From the NCBI GenBank assembly GCA_007123625.1, contig SKKS01000378.1, forward strand, positions 1 through 18,569: DNA of 18,569 bases. The letters run 5' to 3'. This document shows positions 14,459 to 18,569 of the stretch, piece by piece. The notes below the pieces were generated by a model. That model did no database searches. It had not been told where the DNA came from and saw only the letters and a program-made list of their open reading frames with translations. Origin of the DNA: Paracoccaceae bacterium (GTDB taxonomy: Bacteria > Pseudomonadota > Alphaproteobacteria > Rhodobacterales > Rhodobacteraceae). The translations under genes were made by a program, and so were the position numbers. Within the stretch, counting starts at the first letter, position 1; every line of letters starts with the position of its first letter.

Positions 14459-14473
14459 TTAATTTCTGATTAA
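14459..14473. promoter_or_regulatory. Candidate CtrA binding site (TTAA-N7-TTAA)
   Basis: TTAA at 14459-14462 and TTAA at 14470-14473, separated by exactly 7 bases, match the full CtrA consensus of Alphaproteobacteria. It lies about 220 bases before the exoY-like start. The surrounding DNA is very AT-rich, so chance occurrence is not negligible. Confidence 0.35.
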
Positions 14474-14690
14474 TTTTTGTATTTTTCCAATGATTTACGC
14501 CGTTTCCCGCAGTGAAACTATTTGTTCCGTTCACATTGACCACCGCACCGCTCCGATTTCTTGAAAATTTGAGCAAATAGCTGCACAAGCGAAGCCTACG
14601 GGGCTCCGTCCATTACGATCTTTGGGCAGGCAACTGTAATCTGCAAAGCGCATGTCGCGCTTTGCGAACATGCTTCTTTTGGGTGGTGTC

Positions 14691-15377
14691 ATGACGATTC
14701 ATTACAGGTCTCTGACGACGGAAATCGAAGGCATCGGCTCCCAAAACCGTCTTCGCCAGAATTGGGGGCCTTACCGAAACGTTTTGAAGCGTGTACTTGA
14801 TATCCTGTTCGTGGTGCTTGCCCTTCCGCTGGTCCTGCCAATCATGCTGTTTGTGACCGTTGCGCTCTGGCTGGAGGGAGGCGATCCGTTCTACATGCAG
14901 GCACGGCTCGGCAAATCGGGCCGGGTGTTCCGAGTGTGGAAATTCCGCACCATGGTGCGCGATGCCGACGCGAAACTCAGCGAAATCCTCGAAAACGACC
15001 CCGCCGCGCGGCGCGAGTGGGATGAGACCCAGAAACTCAAGCGCGATCCGCGCATCACCCGGGTGGGCGCCTTCCTGCGGCGCAGCTCGCTCGATGAGCT
15101 TCCACAGCTGTTCAACGTGCTGCGCGGCGACATGAGCCTTGTCGGCCCGCGTCCGATGATGCCCGACCAGCTGGACCTTTATGGGCCCTATGCACCGTCC
15201 TATTTTGCCCTGCGCCCCGGGCTGACCGGCCTGTGGCAGGTGTCCGAGCGCAATGACGCCCATTTCATCCGGCGCGCCGAACTGGATGCGCAATATGAGC
15301 GCAACCTGACCTTCGGGCATGACGTGGTGTTGCTGCTGGCAACCTTTCGGGTGGTTCTGCGTGGAACCGGGTATTGA
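14691..15377 (+). CDS. ExoY-type undecaprenyl-phosphate sugar-phosphate transferase
   Basis: Initiates polysaccharide repeat-unit assembly by moving a hexose-1-phosphate from a UDP-sugar to undecaprenyl phosphate at the inner membrane. The 228-aa form from the ATG at 14691 (MTIHYRSLTTE) has a membrane-embedded helix (about 35-62), KFRTM (84-88), the long conserved core DELPQLFNVLRGDMSLVGPRP beginning near 135, and RPGLTGLWQVSER ending in the sugar-binding region. The small size without extra N-terminal helices is that of ExoY/RfbP C-domain proteins. GGGTGG lies 4 bases before 14691; an ATG at 14652 would add 13 residues but has no ribosome site. Sugar specificity (galactose or glucose) cannot be read. 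It is followed by a rhomboid gene. Confidence 0.9.
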   Translation: MTIHYRSLTTEIEGIGSQNRLRQNWGPYRNVLKRVLDILFVVLALPLVLPIMLFVTVALWLEGGDPFYMQARLGKSGRVFRVWKFRTMVRDADAKLSEILENDPAARREWDETQKLKRDPRITRVGAFLRRSSLDELPQLFNVLRGDMSLVGPRPMMPDQLDLYGPYAPSYFALRPGLTGLWQVSERNDAHFIRRAELDAQYERNLTFGHDVVLLLATFRVVLRGTGY

Positions 15378-15403
15378 GCGCCAATCTGCGGGAAAGTGAT
15401 CGC

Positions 15404-16108
15404 ATGGCGCAAGACACCCATTTTCACGAGGGCACCGCCGGGTTAAGAGCCCGGATCATGCATGACAATGTTCGCCTTGGTACACGTCCCAACACCCCCG
15501 CCGTGCTGTGGCTTGTGGGACTGACCTGCTTGCCAGAGGCGCTGTTTACCTTGTTGTCGGCCGATCTGATCGGCCAGGGAAACCTGCGCAACATTGCTTA
15601 TGCCTATGGCGCGTTCTGGAACGGGTTGTTGCACGCCGGGTGGGAGCCCCTGTATCCACTTCAGCGCGAAGCGATGTTTCTGACCTATGCGTTTCTTCAC
15701 GGGGGTCTGCTGCATCTGGTCGGCAACATGATCGCCGTGCTGGCGCTGGGCGGCATCGTAGTGGCGCGCATCGGGGCGAAGGGGTTCTTGCTGCTCTATG
15801 CGCTTACTGCCATCGGCGGCGCCGCAGGTTTTGCGCTCCTGTCGTCCGGCACCACGCCGATGATCGGCGCGTCGGGGGCGGTCTTCGGGCTGATCGGGGC
15901 GTGGAAGTTCTGGGAATGGCAGGTGCGCCGTCACCTGGGCGCCAGCCTTGCGCCGGTGTGGCGATCGGTCGCCGGGCTGGCGGCGCTGAACGTGTTGCTG
16001 TGGCTGCTGCTGTCCGGCCTGCTGGCGTGGGAGGCGCACTTGGGCGGCTTCATCACCGGCGTGGTGTTCGCCGCCATCGTCACCCCCAACCTGCGCTACC
16101 GGATCTGA
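15404..16108 (+). CDS. Rhomboid-family intramembrane serine protease
   Basis: Cleaves membrane-spanning substrates within the bilayer. The 234-aa form from the ATG at 15404 (MAQDTHFHEG) has six hydrophobic segments. It carries the rhomboid motifs: HGGLLHLVGNM with His104 and Asn108, the catalytic Ser157 in GASGAVFGLIG, and His212 in AHLGGFITG, so the Ser-His dyad is intact. A GGGAAAG run lies about 8 bases before this ATG. A TTG at 15374, overlapping the exoY-like stop, would add 10 residues, and an ATG at 15458 would shorten it by 18. It lies 26 bases after the sugar transferase, hence probably co-transcribed. Substrate unknown. Confidence 0.88.
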   Translation: MAQDTHFHEGTAGLRARIMHDNVRLGTRPNTPAVLWLVGLTCLPEALFTLLSADLIGQGNLRNIAYAYGAFWNGLLHAGWEPLYPLQREAMFLTYAFLHGGLLHLVGNMIAVLALGGIVVARIGAKGFLLLYALTAIGGAAGFALLSSGTTPMIGASGAVFGLIGAWKFWEWQVRRHLGASLAPVWRSVAGLAALNVLLWLLLSGLLAWEAHLGGFITGVVFAAIVTPNLRYRI

Positions 16109-16115
16109 CGCGATC

Positions 16116-17723
16116 TCAGCGTGGCGCACGCACGAAATCAAGCAATTGCCGGGTCGACCCGTCCTTGCCTTCGGCCGTTTCGCGACCCTCCATGATCGGG
16201 CCTAGGGACTGCGCCAGTTCCTTGCCAAGCTCCACCCCCCACTGATCGAAGGAGTTCAGCCCCAGGATCACCCCTTCGACGAAGACCCGATGCTCGTACA
16301 GCGCGATGATCTGGCCCAGCACGAAGGGCGTCATCCGGGGATACATCAATGTGGTCGAGGGCCGATTACCCGGAAACACCCTGTGGCGCGCCTGACGCTC
16401 CAATTCGGAACCTTTGAGCCCCCTGGCGGCCATGAGGGCGCGCGCTTCCTCAAGGGATCGACCGCGCATCAAAGCCTCGGACTGTGCCAGGCAATTGGCG
16501 GCAAGCAGCCGGTGCTGGTGCGCAAGCTCCGGCTCATGCCCCTGCGCGGCCAGCAGGAATTCACACGGCACAACGCGCGTGCCCTGATGGATCAACTGGA
16601 AAAACGCGTGCTGGCCGTTGGTGCCGGGCTCACCCCAGACCACGGGGCCGCTGTGACGCGGCAGATCGCTGCCATCAAGGGCCACGCCCTTGCCGTTCGA
16701 TTCCATTTCAAGCTGCTGAAGATACGCCGGCAGCCGCGCCAGGCGCTGGTCATAGGGGAGCACCGCACGCGTGGCGTGGCCGCAGATCTGGTTGTGCCAG
16801 ACGCCGACCAGCGCCAGCATGACGGGCAAGTTCTGCGCCATCGGAGCAGCCAGGAAATGCGCGTCCATCGCACGACCGCCAGACAGGAAGGCGTCGAAGT
16901 CTTCTGCCCCCACCGCGATCATCAACGCCAGCCCGATCGGCCCCCACATGCTGTAGCGCCCGCCAACCCAGTCCGCGAACCCGAACACCCGATCCGGCGC
17001 AATCCCGAACGCTGCCGTGCGGTCCTGCGCGGTCGACACCGCGGCGAACTGTGCGCCCGGGTCCGCCACCTTCGCCGCCATCCAGTTGCGCGCGGCTCTG
17101 GCGTTGGTCATGGTCTCGATCGTTGTGAAGGTCTTGGAGGCCACGATGACAAGCGTGGTTTCCGGGTCCAGCCCGGCCAGAACGTCATGCACATGCGCGC
17201 CGTCCACGTTCGACACATAATGCACACGCGGGCCGTCATGATATGGCGCCAGGGCCAGGGTGGCCATGGCCGGGCCAAGGTCGGACCCGCCGATGCCGAT
17301 GTTGACCACATCGGTGATGTGCCCCCCCTGCCCCGTGAATCGGCCCGCGCGCACGTCTTCGGCAAACACCTTGGCGCGGGCGCGGGTGGCGCGCACCTCG
17401 GGCAGGACATCGGCGCCGTCGACCGGAATGCGTGCCTCATCGCCCGCGCGCAGGGCCACATGCAGCACGGCGCGATCTTCGGTTTCATTGATTCGTGCGC
17501 CCGCGAACATGGCCGCGCGACGCTCCGCAACCCCGGCGCCTTCGGCAAGTGCGATCAGTGCCGCACGGATCTCCGCGTCGATGCCGGTCTTGGAATAGTC
17601 GAACAGCAACCCGTCCACACGCAACGAAAACGCGCCCGCCCGGTCAGGCTGATCGAACAGGTCGAGGATCCGCCGCGCCTGCGTGCGTGTGTGCAGGGCT
17701 TCCAGCTGTTGCCAAGTGTCCAT
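16116..17723 (-). CDS. pgi: Glucose-6-phosphate isomerase
   Basis: Interconverts glucose-6-phosphate and fructose-6-phosphate; it also sits on the route to UDP-glucose, the BcsA substrate. The full-length 535-aa protein (E. coli 549) starts MDTWQQLEALH at 17723, preceded by GGAG at 8 bases. Both family signatures are present: DWVGGRYSMWGPIGL (251-265) and GLNSFDQWGVELGKEL (488-503). Catalytic residues are Glu365 and the following His372 in WGEPGTNGQHAF, and Lys501. It converges on the rhomboid gene with only 7 bases between stops and lies downstream of the metR-like gene on the same strand, 105 bases away, with its own candidate promoter in that gap. Confidence 0.97.
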   Translation of the reverse strand: MDTWQQLEALHTRTQARRILDLFDQPDRAGAFSLRVDGLLFDYSKTGIDAEIRAALIALAEGAGVAERRAAMFAGARINETEDRAVLHVALRAGDEARIPVDGADVLPEVRATRARAKVFAEDVRAGRFTGQGGHITDVVNIGIGGSDLGPAMATLALAPYHDGPRVHYVSNVDGAHVHDVLAGLDPETTLVIVASKTFTTIETMTNARAARNWMAAKVADPGAQFAAVSTAQDRTAAFGIAPDRVFGFADWVGGRYSMWGPIGLALMIAVGAEDFDAFLSGGRAMDAHFLAAPMAQNLPVMLALVGVWHNQICGHATRAVLPYDQRLARLPAYLQQLEMESNGKGVALDGSDLPRHSGPVVWGEPGTNGQHAFFQLIHQGTRVVPCEFLLAAQGHEPELAHQHRLLAANCLAQSEALMRGRSLEEARALMAARGLKGSELERQARHRVFPGNRPSTTLMYPRMTPFVLGQIIALYEHRVFVEGVILGLNSFDQWGVELGKELAQSLGPIMEGRETAEGKDGSTRQLLDFVRAPR

Positions 17724-17769
17724 TCTTTTGGCTCCTTCACCTGTCGGGCGTGGTTGTACGCCAGAGCTT

Positions 17770-17783
17770 CGTTAGCGCAAACA
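17770..17783. promoter_or_regulatory. LacI-family-like operator in front of pgi
   Basis: CGTTAGCGCAAACA is a 14-base imperfect palindrome centred on GC, resembling the TGTTAGCGCTAACA type of LacI-family operators common in Alphaproteobacterial carbon regulons. It would sit on or just after the transcription start of the candidate pgi promoter, a classic repressor position. CceR of Rhodobacter is a conceivable owner, but I do not recall its exact motif. Confidence 0.35.
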
Positions 17784-17790
17784 ATCACAC

Positions 17791-17820
17791 GTTATCTGCC
17801 CGGCCAGTGCAAGACTTCAA
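17791..17820 (-). promoter_or_regulatory. Candidate pgi promoter
   Basis: On the minus strand TTGAAG (4 of 6) is followed after 18 bases by GATAAC (4 of 6), pointing at pgi and giving a start near 17784. It lies between the end of the metR-like gene and pgi. A modest match only. Confidence 0.35.
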
Positions 17821-17828
17821 GGGAAAAC

Positions 17829-18569
17829 TCAAGAGGCGGAAACAGTAGAAGCCGCACGTTGCAGCTTCAGCGGCTCGGTGCGGGCAAGCCGCAGCACATG
17901 CGCCATGAAGGGGCGCGCTGCGTCCTCAGTGCGGACAGCGGCAAAGAGCCGCCGTGTCAGCCCGGTTTCGGTCAGCGGCTTGGTCACATAGTCGGCGTGA
18001 TATCGCACCTCGCGCAACACCCAGTCGGGAAGCACCGCCACACCGCGGTTCGAGGCCACCAGAAGCAGGATCACCGCGGTCAGTTCCACCTGCCGGATGG
18101 CGCGCGGTTCGACCTTGGCAGGCGTCAGAAGCTGGGTGAACACATCCAGCCGCGTGCGTTCCACCGGATAGGTGATGAGTGTCTGATCGCGGAAATCCGC
18201 GGCTTCGACGAACGGTTTGTCCGCCAGCGGGTGCTGGCGGGCGGCCACGAACACGGGCTCGTAGTCGAACAACGGCAGGAAATCGACGCCAGGCAGGTCC
18301 TCGGGGTCGGACGAGACAACAAGGTCCACCTCCTCGCGGCGCAGGGCGGGAAGCGCATCGAAGGCCAGGCCGGGGCGGATGTCCACATCAACCTCGGGCC
18401 AGGCGCGGCGGAACTGTTCCAGCACCGGGAACAGCCAGTCGAAACAGGCGTGACACTCGATGGCGATGTGCAGCCGCCCGGCGTTGCCAAGCCGCAGCCC
18501 GGCGAATTCCTCTTCCAGCGCATTGACGCGCGGCAGGATCTCCTCGGCGGCGCGCAGCATCTTCTGCCC
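17829..18569 (-). CDS. metR: LysR-family regulator, MetR-like; N-terminal DNA-binding domain beyond right edge
   Basis: The visible 246 codons form the C-terminal part of a LysR-type regulator: the end of the linker helix (QKMLRAAEEILPRVNALEEEF) and two effector-binding subdomains. The helix-turn-helix lies outside the window, and the ATG at 18560 is internal. Stretches such as DLVVSSDPEDLPGV, PLFDYEPVFVAARQHPLA, LITYPVERTRLDVFTQLLTP and GVAVLPDWVLREV closely resemble MetR, which activates methionine-synthase genes in response to homocysteine. The TYPVERTRLDVF segment is the most diagnostic. Divergent MetR targets such as metE, if present, would be to the right. Being followed by pgi on the same strand is probably incidental. 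Confidence 0.8.
   Translation of the reverse strand, partial: GQKMLRAAEEILPRVNALEEEFAGLRLGNAGRLHIAIECHACFDWLFPVLEQFRRAWPEVDVDIRPGLAFDALPALRREEVDLVVSSDPEDLPGVDFLPLFDYEPVFVAARQHPLADKPFVEAADFRDQTLITYPVERTRLDVFTQLLTPAKVEPRAIRQVELTAVILLLVASNRGVAVLPDWVLREVRYHADYVTKPLTETGLTRRLFAAVRTEDAARPFMAHVLRLARTEPLKLQRAASTVSAS

Larger units (their letters stand above)
14031..14690. other. AT-rich divergent regulatory region between ATPase and exoY-like genes
   Basis: About 660 bases without a supportable gene. Base composition falls sharply: 14 of 60 bases are G or C at 14341-14400 and 19 of 60 at 14461-14520, against well over half in the genes. It contains a tandem direct repeat (14244-14263), a GAATAGTATTC near-palindrome (14287-14297), a TTAATTAAATTAA run near 14380-14392, and a TTAA-N7-TTAA element (14459-14473). 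No AUG-started small frame with a ribosome site was convincing. It probably holds promoters for both flanking genes and could bind a silencer such as MucR or H-NS-like proteins; that is inference. Confidence 0.6.

Noticed and set aside
14449..14473. Tiny frame after AAGGAG in the AT-rich region
   Set aside because: Only non-AUG starts too close to the ribosome-site-like sequence, and a stop after a few codons.
1..18569. CRISPR arrays, tRNA/rRNA genes, insertion sequences, prophage or toxin-antitoxin genes
   Set aside because: No regularly spaced repeats, no cloverleaf or rRNA segments, and no transposase, integrase or toxin-antitoxin motifs were recognised on either strand.

Overview
The window looks like chromosomal DNA from a member of the Rhodobacterales/Rhodobacteraceae (Alphaproteobacteria). 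This rests on the high G+C, on a divergent phaZ/phaC pair, and on a cellulose synthase BcsA whose catalytic and c-di-GMP-binding residues fall on the same residue numbers I recall for the Rhodobacter sphaeroides enzyme (D180, D246, D343, Q379, R382, W383, R580, R584). No tRNA, rRNA, insertion sequence, phage gene or CRISPR array was seen. Nearly every gene is a recognisable housekeeping or surface-polysaccharide gene.

Layout. Positions 1-917 (-) hold the N-terminal 305 codons of the PHA synthase PhaC. Facing away from it, 1021-2307 (+) is the intracellular PHB depolymerase PhaZ. Storage-polymer synthesis and mobilisation thus share a 103-bp divergent control region, and a good sigma-70-type promoter for phaZ covers the phaC start codon.

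From 10427 down to 2459 (-) lies a five-gene cellulose operon: bcsN-like lipoprotein, bcsA (GT2 synthase plus PilZ domain), bcsB (periplasmic partner), bcsZ (GH8 endoglucanase with a Tat-type signal) and an exported TPR-like protein. Adjacent genes from bcsA onward are coupled by 4-16 bp overlaps. There is no BcsC-type outer-membrane beta-barrel in the operon, so the last protein and BcsN are the candidates for the envelope-export role. Upstream of it is a 437-bp AT-richer leader/promoter region.

Next, all on the minus strand, comes thyA-folA-(single-domain HPF/RaiA-like), a nucleotide/folate group ending in a strong hairpin. A plus-strand glyoxalase I gene (gloA) diverges from thyA.

At 13194-14030 (-) an ExeA-like AAA ATPase is separated by a ~660-bp AT-rich intergenic region from an ExoY-type sugar-phosphate transferase (+), which is followed by a rhomboid protease (+). 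This is probably a second, exopolysaccharide-related locus. The intergenic region contains a short tandem direct repeat and a perfect TTAA-N7-TTAA (CtrA-like) element.

The right end holds pgi (-), with a candidate promoter and a LacI-family-like palindrome at its presumed start site, and the truncated effector-domain part of a MetR-like LysR regulator (-) running off the window.

Nothing here is a wholly unknown system. The parts most worth follow-up are the pore-less cellulose operon with its duplicated-repeat TPR protein and BcsN lipoprotein, the unusual GH8 BcsZ, and the regulatory DNA at 10.4-10.9 kb and 14.0-14.7 kb.
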